Shown piece after piece: positions 24,052-36,406 of a stretch of 64,000 nt of DNA (its first letter is position 1; the number at the start of each line of letters is the position of its first letter). Made by a program: the position numbers and the translations under genes. The stretch is from Tipula vernalis (lineage: Eukaryota > Arthropoda > Insecta > Diptera > Tipulidae): positions 114,132,838 to 114,196,837 of the forward strand of contig OY282558.1 of assembly GCA_958295665.1 (NCBI GenBank), read 5' to 3'. The notes below the pieces were generated by a model that was not told the origin of the DNA, searched no databases, and was given only the letters and a program-made list of their open reading frames with translations.

Positions 24052-24923
24052 ATTTGCTTCATTCATTTGAAATGGTGTCTTTTTAATATTAAATATTTTG
24101 CTAATTTTAAATATCGATTATGTTTTTGTTAATTACTTTGTAATTGTTTAAAAAAAAAAATTAAATATTCTATTATTTTCTATATTTCAAATAAATGTTA
24201 ATTTTTTGATGGATGTTGAGATGGAATTGATTTATCGAGGTAAGGATCGTATACAATTTTATTATTTTCAGATATCACTTTGATAGATCAATATAACCAG
24301 CCCAAAAGCAACAAGAGGTTTGATTTTTATTTCGAAAAAAATATAAAAAACTGTTGCACTTTATTCTCGTTGGTTATTTCCAAATTCTTTAGATTGATTA
24401 ATTTCCAAATTCGATTTTCTTTTTTAAATTTAGCATTAATTGATTAAAAGCCATAACATGGGCTAACTACCAGCAAATACCCTACCAGTGCAACTGTAAC
24501 AGTTTAGCTAGAACATTTCACATAACATCGAAAAAATTAAGAATATCAGCAAGGCGATCCGTGACCATCCTTCAATAAATATCACTGCAGCTTAACATTT
24601 GTTGCAGTTATAATCCAAACGTCTTACAACACAAAAAGCCATAAAAACTACAAGAAATTCTTTTTATTTATAAATTAATTTTATATTATTTATTTTAAAT
24701 ATATGTTTCATTGATTTATGCCTCAACATTAAATATAAATTCAATTGTGTAAAATATACATACATATCGATAATCTTAGGACTAGAGGAGCCATAAACAT
24801 TTTTGAAGAGGATCATATAAATTTGGAATGCACACACTCAATGATGGATTATAAATGAGAGATAAACAATTTAATAGACATACATACAAAAGATATAAAG
24901 TTCGTTAAATACAATATACGTAC
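24052..24923. other. Convergent 3' region between the rhodanese gene and VPS11
   Basis: AT-rich sequence holding the 3' ends of the two convergent genes, with several AATAAA-like hexamers (for example near 24190 on the plus strand). No gene was recognised. Confidence 0.45.
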
Positions 24924-27900
24924 TCAACCAAATGGATTTAAATTATTGTCGTAATCGTTAAGTTTACGATTTATTTTTGATGGTTCACCGGATTCGTCGC
25001 CAAATGGATTTGATGAGTCCACCTCATCCTTGTCGTCATCGTCATCTTCAAAAGGATTTTTTGACGTACGATGCGTTTCATCAACTTCAAATGGATTTGT
25101 GGATGATCTTTTAGATATCATTCCTTGTCTTTTTTGAGATTGTGTTAAGGCTGGGCTTAGTTCACGTTTGTAGACAACGTCACGGCTCATATTTGCTTCT
25201 AGGCTCGAGGCATAATTAGTTGGTTTAAAATTTCGCTCTTGCATGCGCATACGTGCTTCAGGGATTTGATTCGGTATTATTTTACTTTTGATTTCATTTA
25301 CCCGCGTCTTAGCCTCAGCGCCAAGTCCGTATTCGAGTACGGGTTCGGTAGGTTTTCTTGACGTCACCTCACTCGGTGCTACAATTTGTTTTTGTTCGAC
25401 TGTATGTTCATCTTCTTTGAATATCACAATTTTATTGAATAAATCACGACCGAAATATTCAGCGACCACACTAAATGGTTCTGCCGAACGATCGAGTAAA
25501 TTATGAAATATTTCATGTTGACCGCGCGACTCGCTTTGCGCTCGTAGCACATCGAGAAGTTGTGTATTTTTCGTGTGGCACATGGGGCAATCACGATCGT
25601 TTTCGGAATAGCCGCGCACACAATCCTGATGAAAAGAATGCTGGCACAGGAAATATAGAGAAGGCTGGTTAAGCTGTTGTTGGCACGTGTTGCAGACGGT
25701 GCCACGGAATTCGATCGTATTTTCTCGCAGATTTCTTATGTGTTCCTTCAAGCTATAGGATTCCTTACGATATTTTTCTACCAATTCTTCTTCGTGCTTC
25801 GTTGATTCCTTCTCTTTTTGGAATACCTGCATAAAATAATCTCGGACGGATGATAAATTTGGACCATTCTCGACGGCCAAACAGTTTAAGGCCTGCAACG
25901 GTGATTGCAATTTCTCAGACGATATAACATTCAAGATTTGAGACAGTAAATTTGAGGGTGCATTTTTATCGTTCCTCAGTCCGGTTAATGCTTGCAGCCA
26001 TAAAGATGGCTGATTTGATCCGAGCCGTCTACACGTGGCCAATAAATTAGCATAGTCTCGATTCTTTAAATGAAACCGCAAAATTAAATGATACAGTTTC
26101 TGTTCCTCATAGAGTAACATAATTCCAGGCCAGAATTCGTAATTTCGGCACAATATTAAGACGTGATTTTTATCGTAATGCTCCTCGTAATTTTTCAGAA
26201 TTTTTAAAGTCTTATCCTCATAGTACTTTTCGTTCGTGACCAAATTCTTTAAATATAACTCGATCAGAGTGTTATATATGATTTTGTTTAATTTATTTAA
26301 ATTATTTTCGATCATATACTCTAGGAAATTGATTAATTCAATCGGGAAATTAATGAAAAGATGGAAAAAATCTTCTGGATTTCCGGATGTTTTCAGTTCG
26401 GCCATATCGTCGAATATATTGTGCTGAGAATCGCTGAATGGATCATTGTTATTACTATTCATTGCTATTTTATCAATTGTAAACATTTTCTTGAGAATTT
26501 CCGTGGTCGTGTTCGGTGAATTTTCCATAAGGATAAAACCGTATTTTTTCATCAGCTGTTCAGAATTATAATAAGAGAGGTTTGATAGATATTCAAGAGC
26601 TTCATTATATTTTTTCATATCTTCAATTAGTATTGAAAGTACGAAATCATGTTTATTATTTCGTTTGGCCAAAGATAGAGCATCATCGACTGAGGCGTTT
26701 CGGCACACGGATATTGCAACATCCAAGTCGAATATTATATCTGGATTCTCATCATTTTTCAAGAATTGTTTCAATTGATCCGTACGATCTAAGCGCGTAA
26801 AGCAATTTAGTAGCAGGGTGGTGTGATCTGCTGTTGCATTTCGTTTTTTGTGTACCGCCTGTAAATATTCGGTTAGGCACAAAATATGCCGCGAGTCTAA
26901 AAATCGACGAATCACATACGATGGTTCCAAATATCCAATTGTTTTCGAATATTGTTCTACAGCTCCGGTAAAATCTCCTTTATTATACAGATGATCGCCG
27001 TATTGACGGAATATGTCGGCCAAGCCTTCCTCATCATATTGATTATTCTTAGCAATTCGCACTGCAATGTCGTACAAATTCTTTTTAAACAGTAAATACA
27101 ATTTACTTTGCAAATCCTTTTCATCCAAATGGTAAATCTCTTTATCCTTTGTGACTATAAAGCATGTCCCGAATTCTATTATGATGGAAGCGACGTGTTG
27201 GATGGGCGTCGAAAATACAATAAATTTGTTCTGTACATCGATTACGGTCAATATCGAATCCTTTTGTGAATACATGGCGTTCTTAGATGGTTTCGATACA
27301 GAAAGTAAATGAGATCGAAACCATTGTATGATATATTTTTCGCCTTCTAACGCATAACATGGACCTTTTCCGTCTGATGTATAACAATATACAGCATCAT
27401 CTCGACCAACCATAAAACTGGATTCAATAGTGGATGCCTGAGCTCTTTGTATGGCACAACACCGCGTCGGGGCACACATTGTGTCCAATATAATTTTATT
27501 TTCACGATCACGACTTTGGATTTGGTACACAAGGATTCCTGAATCACAGCACACAAACATTTGGAATATTTTTGCAGAATTGTTAAACGCGATTCCAGTA
27601 ATTGTTGTAGTGCCAGCAGAAAGGGACTTCAATGTTTTGGAGCGGTCGCGGCCAATATCGCCTCGATAGAGCGAAATACTACCACGATCGAAACCTATCG
27701 CCATATATTGTCCATTATCGGACACTCCTAACGCCGTGGGTTTTTGTAGCGCCGTCTTCACAGTTCGCAAACAAGGAGCTCCGGCCGAACTTAATTTCGA
27801 TAAATTCCATACCTTATAGGATGGTGTGCTGTCACTATCCTCGACCTGTGAATTATCAAAATTTCGAATTTTAGTATGGTTTCAACGCAGAGATAAGTTC

Positions 27901-28241
27901 TTATCAAAAAACTCCTACCCCAATCGTGACTAATAAGTTGTTTTGTAGTACAATCTCGCAAAGTATAATTGCACCACCATCATGCCCATTAAACTTCACA
28001 ACATCCCATGATTTATTAAAAACATGTATAAAACCTTTTGAATCGCATAATACGACCTGGTTATTGCCATTTGTTGCCGAAGTTATTGCAGCATCGCCAA
28101 TCGCTTCAGCAACTTTGCCATTGTCGGGATCTTTTTTTAGATCAAAAAAATTAAATTTACGCCACTATAAAATTCCGAAAAAAATAGATTAGATTGCTTA
28201 TTTTTAAATTATTTTAATTAAATTACCTCAAATATAGCCAT
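24924..28241 (-). CDS. Vps11: Vacuolar protein sorting-associated protein 11 (HOPS/CORVET core subunit)
   Basis: VPS11 is a class C core subunit of the HOPS and CORVET complexes that tether endosomes, lysosomes and autophagosomes for fusion. Exons: 28241-28227 (a 15-nt exon encoding MAIFE), 28164-27919, 27845-24924. All are phase 0, totalling 3183 nt (1060 aa; human VPS11 is 941). The N-terminal beta-propeller includes AIGFDRGSISLYRGDI and RDRSKT, characteristic of VPS11. Next comes an alpha-solenoid with clathrin-repeat-like helices. A RING-H2 domain lies near residues 803-842 (CNTC, then CQHSFHQDC, then CPMC). The extra length is an acidic disordered tail with four NPF motifs, the last at the extreme C-terminus (NPFG). 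The divergent neighbour POLQ starts 1.75 kb upstream. Confidence 0.95.
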
Positions 28242-28462
28242 TTATTTAGAATTTAATAGGCTAAACTTTTCCTAAATTTTTTGACAATCCACTAACTCCC
28301 TTTTGTGTTTTTGAGTTGTCAAAATAGACAAGTAGAACGGAAAGGTTCACAATGTATGGCTGTAAGCTAATATATCACGATAGTTTAGCGACAGGAACAG
28401 TTTACAATCAAGCCTATATCTTATATCATGAAAACAAGTAGGCAACCCATGTGCAACATATA

Positions 28463-28874
28463 CTAAAGATACATGTTAAACCGAAAGTGATCTGACTGAG
28501 TTTTATCTGAACGCTGAAAATTTGGGTTGGTGTTTACATGGGACTTTTTTATTTGATCTGAGCTGACAGTTCAAATGTCACTTTATTCTAAAATTACATT
28601 TAAATTATTAAAAAATTATTTAAAATAATTTAAAAACTACTTGGAAAATGTATAAAAACATTTTGCCCTTTTAACAGTATGAAAAAATCTGTCAGTTCAA
28701 CTAAACTAAAGTTTACATGTTTAACTCAATATACAAACTGACTCAACCAACCAAATTTAAGTTGACCGAACTCAGACTACTTTCAGAACACTTTCAGTCA
28801 AGTCGCCGTTTACATGTTGAATTTAACTCAGACGTTTTCAGTCAGATCACTTTCGGTTTAACATGTATCTTTAG
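28463..28874. mobile_element. MITE, 412 bp, TA duplication (copy 2 of the CTAAAGATACATG family)
   Basis: It shares the ends CTAAAGATACATGTTAAACC and subterminal CAGTCAGATC-type motifs with the 207-bp hairpin at 14163. Flanking TA lies at 28461-28462 and 28875-28876. The interior is longer and only partly self-complementary. It sits between the divergent VPS11 and POLQ genes, so it could lie close to either promoter. Confidence 0.8.
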
Positions 28875-28876
28875 TA

Positions 28877-29995
28877 ATAGCAAAGGTAAAAATGTGTGAT
28901 CTCTCATGACAGAAAACCAATTCCGATTGTATTTTTTTCTTGTTCCCTGTTGCCTTAAATATTTTTTGTTCTTTATGGAAATGGAATTGGTATTACTGTC
29001 ATGAGATCACACATGTTTAACTTTATAACTTTGTTATTTTGCATATGGGTCAGTCACCTATTTTCATGCGACGGGCTTCACTGTTCCGTTTACACATCCT
29101 GTAAAGTTACACATTTGTATGTACTTAGTTCACAGACATTTCATGCGAACAAAATGAAATCATGGGGAAATCGAAAAAATTGTTATAATCATATTTTATT
29201 CATTATTTTGACGATTATTTGATGCATAATTTTATTTCAAGTTTATTCCAATCAATTTTAAGAAAAATATATCAAATAACTTCCGATTAACCAACAAAAA
29301 ATGTTTTGTTCTCATTCAAGTTGACGAGAGGTGTTTACTGGAATTGGTTTTCTATCAGATGCATATCATACATTTTTAACTTTGTTATGTTGGACTTGGG
29401 TAGCTAACCTATTTTCAAGCAACAGGCTTCACTGCGTTTCATAATTTGATTATTGATTTTTAGGTGTAAGAACTCGATCAACATGAAATACAATAGACAG
29501 AAAGTTGAACAGAATCGTTTAATTTTGATGTCATTTTTAAAATGAAGCTAAAATCGCCATATGAGATTATCGTGATAATCTTTGTGTCTATAAAGCAGCA
29601 TGTGCTAAGATTTAAATCCTACGATTTTTAAGTTTTAAAAAAATATTTCAACTCATTAAAAGAAAAAGAGGCGGGGGTTATTTTTATTATTTCTATGAAT
29701 TGATTGGCTTAAAAAGAGCGGATGTAAAATATTAGGATTTAAACCAAACTCGTGCATCAACCTTCCTGCTTCCTGGTATAAATTTCAAGTTACAACTTGA
29801 ACTTGTGTATGAAAGCAAAATAAAAAAAAAACATCCTAGTATCGATAAGATTTGTTCGTCCATACATTACTGTTATTTTTAGAGTTGCTATTGTGAATTA
29901 TTTACTTGACAATATGTCGATCAGTTTAAACTTGACATTCAGTTTGTGTATTAACTTGAAAACTGTGAAATAAGCAAATCTGTTTAATAAAAAAT
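28877..29995. other. Intergenic region upstream of POLQ
   Basis: Non-coding, AT-rich. Two stretches near 28990-29090 and 29340-29440 are similar to each other (ATTTTCATGCGACGGGCTTCACTG versus ATTTTCAAGCAACAGGCTTCACTG), suggesting an old local duplication. A poly-A stretch lies at 29820. No defined promoter element was seen. Confidence 0.4.
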
Positions 29996-32900
29996 ATGTT
30001 TTCTCAATCTTTTAATGTTGGTGATAACACATTAAATAATTTAGTGAATATAGAAAATCAACAGGCACCAACGAAATCTCAAATTCAAAAGAAAAAATCA
30101 ATAGATCGCAACAATGAGAAAGATAATCAGCAGGAAGAAGTGATCGATGAGTCTCCGACTAATAGAAAGGCCGTGCACACTAGTATGCGTGATAGATTAA
30201 AGTGTGTATCACTAAGATCGACCCAGCGCAGGTTAAGGAACAGTCACTCGACCAATAGTATTACTAATTATAGTGATGTTAAGCCAAAGGACACGTCGAA
30301 ACCCGCAGCGCTACTAGATGATGATAATTCAGATTTTTTCAATATTGGTTCACAATTTATGAAAGGTCCTGAACCAAAGCCGTCGAAATCGAATACCAAT
30401 TATTCTGATTTATTCGAATCCGATTTCGATGTCTCCGTGGAAAACATCGAAATTGCACCAAAATCATCTGAATCCAAAGTGAAAATAGAAGAACAGATAA
30501 ACTTTAGTGAAATGGAACGAATATTTCAGGACACCGTAAATAATGTACAAATGGATATCAGTGATGAGCAAGTTATACTCCCCGATATAAATAGCTCAAT
30601 TCAGCCAGCCCTAGAAGAAACAAGTCATATAAACTGGGAACATTCGGTCCATTTTGAAAATGCTGCTGAACCAGAACCAGCTGTCCCATTAACAATCGAG
30701 ATTGATGACGAAAACTCTAAACTTGACATAGAAAATGTAACTTTTGTAGAGGCAAATCATCATGAGGACACAAGAAACCTTAGAAAGTGTAAGGCCGATA
30801 TACAAAAATTCTTCCACAATGAATCAATCGACACCTCATTTCGAAATTTATCATTGATTGATGAATCCGTTCCAAATGTAAGTAAAACTCATAATAATAC
30901 ATTTTCTGTTTCGGCCTCGAGGTCAAAAATCATCGCGAAACCGGAAAAGTTTTTATCAAAACCGGAAGCAGTCAATATTTCTCGAAATATTGATGTTAAT
31001 TCGAATTTATTATGTAATTGGGGACTCCCTGCCACCATCCTGATCGAATATAGTAATAAAGGCATTATAGAAATGTTCGATTGGCAGACAGAATGTCTAA
31101 GAAATCCCAAAGTCCTGTTCGAGCTTAGTAATTTAGTGTACAGTGCGCCAACTTCTGCAGGTAAAACCTTGGTTAGCGAACTTTTGATGATTAAATGTGT
31201 GTTGGAAAGGCGTAAAAAAGCAATAATGTTATTACCTTTCATCTCGGTAGTACGGGAAAAAGTATACTATCTGCAGGACCTGTTAACTTCTACAAATATA
31301 CGAGTGGAAGGATTCTTTGGTGGATATCACCCACCATGTGGCTTTGATAAAATCCAAATCGCTATTTGCACCATCGAAAAAGCAAACTCAATCATAAATC
31401 GTTTACTCGAAGCAAACAAGCTGGATGATATTGGAACCATCGTTCTAGATGAAGTTCATTTGATTTCCGATCCAAATCGAGGTTATATACTCGAGCTGCT
31501 TTTATCAAAAATCCTGTATGCTTGTCGTAAAGCAAACCTTCAAATTCAGATCGTTTCGATGTCAGCCACTCTCCCGAATACTGAGTTACTTCAAAAATGG
31601 TTGAATGCGGAATTGTACTTGACGACTTATCGGCCGGTTAATCTAGTGGAAATGATTAAAATTGGTCCCTCAATTTACGACGAAAAAGGAGATTTAATTC
31701 GTACGATTGAGCCTAATTTCTTCGATGCGATAACCACCAGCAAACTAGTCGACCAAGATAATGTAGCTCAACTATGCATTGAAACAATTTCGGACGGATG
31801 TTCGGTGATCGTGTTTTGCCCATCGAAAGATTGGTGCGAAACGCTATGCGTAAATATAGCAGAGTTCGTTTATAAATTTGGAAAACTGGGAAAAACTGAT
31901 AAAATGAAGGCGATTCGAGAAAAACTTAACATGCCTAAAATCGATGATATGAAACAACAATTTCGAAATTCCCCTGCCGGCCTGGATGTCTCATTAGAAA
32001 AATGTTTATCTTACGGTTGCGCTTTTCATCATGCCGGGTTGACAACCGACGAACGGGACCTAATCGAAAACCATTTCAAAAAAGGTACCATCAAAGTGAT
32101 TATTGCTACAAGTACTTTAAGTTCTGGTGTTAATTTACCAGCACGACGGGTTATCATACGTTCACCACTATTTTGCCGTAATATGATGAGCCCGTTGACC
32201 TACAAGCAAATGATAGGACGAGCCGGCCGAAAAGGTCAAGATACAATTGGTGAATCCATACTGATATGTTCTGACTCGAACTCAAAAATCGGGAAGGAGC
32301 TGGTTCTGTCTAAGCTTACCCCAATTTCATCGTGCCTGAAAGTAAACGAAGGTCACATAAAACGCGCCTTACTTGAAATTATTGCTTCCGGCATGGCAAA
32401 AACAATGAACGATTTAGAATTATTTATTCAATGTACCCTGTTGTGGACCGAAAACGAATCTTTTTTCGAAGGAGAGGAGAATCCAATACTAAAATGTATC
32501 AAATTTTTAATCGAATATGAATTTATCAGGTCACAAGTGGATGAGGATACCAATGAAGAGATGTACATACCCACAATGCTGGGAAATGCATGCCTTGCGT
32601 CTTCTATTCCACCTGGTGATGGAATACTATTATTCTCCGAGTTACAAAAGTCGAGACAAAATTTTGTACTCGAAACCGAACTACATGCTGTTTATATAGT
32701 AACTCCGTATTCAGTAGCATATCAAATACACGAAATTGATTGGCTATTGTATCTGGATTTGTGGGAAAAATTACCTTCATCGATGAAACGAGTTGGTGAA
32801 TTAATCGGTATAAAAGAATCGTTTCTGGTTAAAGCGATGCGAGGGAATTCAAATCTCGATCCGAAATTATTCCAAATTCACAAACGATTCTATATAGCAT

Positions 32901-35819
32901 TGGCCCTGTACGAACTGATTAATGAGATCCCAATTAGCACTGTTTCGTCAAAATATAAATGCACTCGAGGATTATTACAAAGTTTACAACAAATGGCATC
33001 AACATTCGCTGGAATCGTTCAATCATTTTGTGGATCATTAAATTGGCAAATTTTAAGCGTGATTGTCTCTCAATTCAAAAATCGATTATTTTTTGGAATT
33101 AATCATGAGCTCATTGATTTGATGAGGATTCCGAATTTAACTAGTTTGCGTGCTCGGTCACTTTATAATAATGGAGTGACGTCATTGATTGAATTGGCTA
33201 ATTCTGATGTGCTAGTGATTGAGAATATCCTGTATAAGGCGGTGGGTTTTGATACGGAGAAGCGGCGTGAAAATGAGTGTGATTTTGATCTGCAGCAACG
33301 AAATAAACTGAGGAATATTTACGTCACGGGAAAATCAGGTGAGGTTATTGATTTAAATTTAGGTACATTTTAGGCCTGGATCCGAATCAAGTTCTGACAT
33401 TTTCGAGTGAAATCTAGATAATCATGATTTTCATTTTCAGATTTATCAGTTCATGATGCTGCGAAATTATTGATTTATGACGCAAGATCGTAAGTATACA
33501 ATTGCAATTTTATAAGGCCAATGTTATACCAATATTGTTGACGATGAAAATTATTATAGATATCTAGAAATTGAAATGGGAGTCGATAACATCAACTGGA
33601 ATAAACCTGAAGAGAAAATTGAACCAAATAAAAGAATTACCCCCGAATTGAAAAAGATTGAAAAACGTAAATCAAACGAAAGTGACAGCTCAAGTAAACT
33701 ACCAAAATTAAATAAATCAGAAGAAATGCCTATTGTAATACCCGCCTCACAGGAAATGGAAAAATCAATCTCAAATCGAACAACGCGATCTCGGTCGCGC
33801 CACCAAAAAACTATGTCAGGTACAAGTAAGCCAACTGTCGATTTAGTACTTCCTGAAATTATCGATCTATGTGATAGTCGTGAAATATTCAATAAGTATT
33901 CGGCCGAAATATTATCAGCAAGTGAAATTAGTTTGTCGGTCGGTATCGAAAAAAACGGAAATATCAAAAAAACACAGATAGGTGAAAACATTTTGCCGAC
34001 TTGCCGAAACCAAGACGACATCATTACAAAAAACTGTGAATATCAGGATGGATTATACATTTTGGGTATAGCTATTCGATGTAATCGACGTAACTTTTTT
34101 CTAAATTTTCAAGAGGCCTATTTTAATTTAGCTGAGAAAATTGAATTTATTAAAAAATTAGTTTCAACTGAAAATTTAATTGTTACCATCTATGAATTAA
34201 AAGAACAAATTCAAGCGCTTATACACGGAATTCCTGATATTTTAATCACTGAGATAAAATGTAAATTTTTTGATCCGAAAATTTGTAGCTGGCTTATGAA
34301 ATACTACAGTGAAACTGAATTTAGTGATGATACAGTAACATTTGAACGGCTTATGGAACTTCATGCGCCGGATACGTTACATTATTTAAAATTATGCGGT
34401 CGAAGTTCTCTAAATTATAGCATTGGGCTGAATTACAAAAGTTCGATAGATGGGAGACAGCGAAGTGTGATCGAGGCACTCATTGGAAATGAAATTATTC
34501 AAAATCAGAGACAAAAATTTATCGAATTTGATGAGAAAAATTTGATTTGGAAACATTTTGTGGAAGTTGAGATGCCGATACAAATATCATTAGCGCGAAT
34601 GGAACTGTGTGGCTTTCCTATTGATTCTGAAGCGACCAAAGATTTGGCCAAAAATTTGAAAGAAATCCAAAAGAAAATTGAAATTGAGATTTTTAAAATG
34701 GCCGGAAGAAAATTTAATATTAATTCGTCAAATGATACGGCCAACGTGCTGGGCATAGTTAAAAAATCGGGAGAGAAAATATCGGTCACCAAAGAAAAAT
34801 TAGTGGAAATTGATACGCTTCTATCGAACATGATATTACAGTATCGTAAAATCGGGGCCACAATTGCCAAAACCATTATGCCAATTTTAGCGAATTTACG
34901 AAATAATCGAATATACACAAAAAATGTGTGCCTCACTGCAACCGGCCGAATAAATATGCACGAGCCAAGTCTTCAAACCATAGCCAAAGATTTCACAATC
35001 GAGTTACCAAAATCATTAGAAAACGAAAATATTCCGGTCTCGTGCCGTAGCGTCTTCCGAATTGATGAGCTGCGGTTGCGATGTTTAGTTTCGGCTGATT
35101 TTCGGCAACTAGAATTAAGAATCTTAACACATTTATCTCGAGATGCCGGACTAATGAAAATTATGACTTCAAAAGAGGATGTCTTTCGTAAAATGGCAGC
35201 GAAATGGAATCATTTGTCCGAGGAAATGGTTACTGAGGAAATGCGGAATCACACAAAACAAATTTGTTATGCGCTAATCTACGGGATGGGAAATAAAAGT
35301 TTATCGATCGTGCTTAAAATCGATGAGGGCGATGTGATTACGTTTGTAGAGAAGTTCCATAATACGTATCCAGGTCTGAGGCGATATACGGACGAAATCA
35401 TTGTGCGTACTCGAGAAAAGGGATTTATCGAAACTATAACGGGACGGCGGCGATATTTTCCCTACATCAACTCTGAAGATTTGACTATTCGGGCACAAGC
35501 TGAGCGTCAAGCTATTAACACCACAGTTCAAGGCTCCGCATCAGATATAGCCAAAATGGCTATGCTTCGTATGGAACGTAACCTAAAAAAATATCAAAAC
35601 GAATTAAAAATCGATTTATCGATCGACCATCCAAATTCGGTTAATTTAGTTCATCACCTCCATGATGAGCTCATCTATGAAGTGCCAAGCAAACAGGCTC
35701 GACAAATAGCTAAAATTTTAAAATTCAGTATGGAAAATTGTGTTAAATTGAAAGTTCCGCTGCCGGTTAAAGTGAAAATTGGTACCAGTTGGGGTAGCCT
35801 CGTCGAGATCTCACTATAA
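29996..35819 (+). CDS. POLQ: DNA polymerase theta (helicase plus A-family polymerase)
   Basis: Pol theta drives microhomology-mediated end joining of double-strand breaks; the fly orthologue is mus308. Exons: 29996-33338, 33441-33489 (49 nt), 33560-35819, total 5652 nt, 1883 aa, with consistent phases 1 and 2. A disordered N-terminus of about 340 residues precedes a Ski2/Hel308-type helicase with Walker A SAPTSAGKT near 383, DEVH near 484, SMSATLP, and motif VI IGRAGRKG near 740. The C-terminal family A polymerase has motif A (SADFRQLELRILTHLS) near 1643, motif B (KQICYALIYGMG) near 1697 and motif C (HHLHDELIYEVP) near 1830. The linker between the enzymes is short compared with the roughly 900-residue centre of human POLQ. 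All catalytic motifs look intact. The rhodanese gene on the other strand ends 84 bp beyond its stop. Confidence 0.96.
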
Positions 35820-35849
35820 ACAATAAAACACAAGGAGTATTAAATTAAG

Positions 35850-35933
35850 GTAAATGTTTTTAATTATCTGGTTTTATAATTCCTTATCGAGTGTAAATAT
35901 TTTTAATTATCTGGTTTTATAATCCCTTCTCGA
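35850..35933. repeat. Two-unit tandem repeat covering the 3' end of the second rhodanese gene
   Basis: A 41-bp unit beginning GTAAAT and containing TTAATTATCTGGTTTTATAA occurs at 35850-35890 and again, with three substitutions, at 35893-35933. The right-hand copy contains the last codons and stop of the rhodanese gene; the left-hand copy lies in its 3' UTR. Confidence 0.8.
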
Positions 35934-36406
35934 GTGGCCCAATCGGTGAACGAACCTTTGTAGCTCTTGGAGCTGGAAATATTTAAAAAAGTTACTGGAT
36001 GAATATTTTTATTTATAAATGACTATATTTTTCTACTTACTGGTCATATCCCAGTTGTAATGCTAATTTTGTTGCTTTACCAGCTCGCCCACCACCCATA
36101 CAGTGAAATATTAATTCAGTTTGTTTTGTCGGCTTGTCACGACCATATTTTTCGTTAAACTCCACATCACTCAAATTAAGGTTTTCTTCTAAAGTCGGCC
36201 CTAAAATATCAAAAGAGAGCATTTTACGAGATTTGTAAAAATCCTAACCAATAAACTTCTCTCTTACACGGAATATTTATACTTGTTGGAATTTTTCCAT
36301 GTTTTTCAACTTCATCGGGGTTACGCACATCGACAAGAATTTTTTCCGGATGATTGGGTAAATCTTTGATCACTTCGTAATCTATTATTGGAATTTCTTC
36401 AGCCAT
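35903..36406 (-). CDS. Single-domain rhodanese protein (paralogue of the gene at 22.8 kb)
   Basis: A predicted sulfurtransferase of 122 aa. Exons: 36406-36268, 36200-36041, 35972-35903, with phases 1 and 2 exactly as in the 22.8-kb gene. Exon 1 encodes VIKDLPNHPEKILVDVRNPD and KIPTSINIP. The middle exon is 160 nt, like exon 2b there, and holds the active-site Cys in FHCMGGGRAGKAT after KYGRDKPT. The last exon gives SKSYKGSFTDWATREGIIKP. It starts with MAEEIPIIDY and has no signal sequence, so it is probably cytosolic. A second mutually exclusive exon was not found: both introns are under 70 nt. It converges with POLQ, stop to stop, over 84 bp. Confidence 0.9.

Noticed and set aside
30889..31242. 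Long antisense frames within POLQ, VPS11 and carboxypeptidase 5
   Set aside because: They are shadows of clearly coding exons on the opposite strand.
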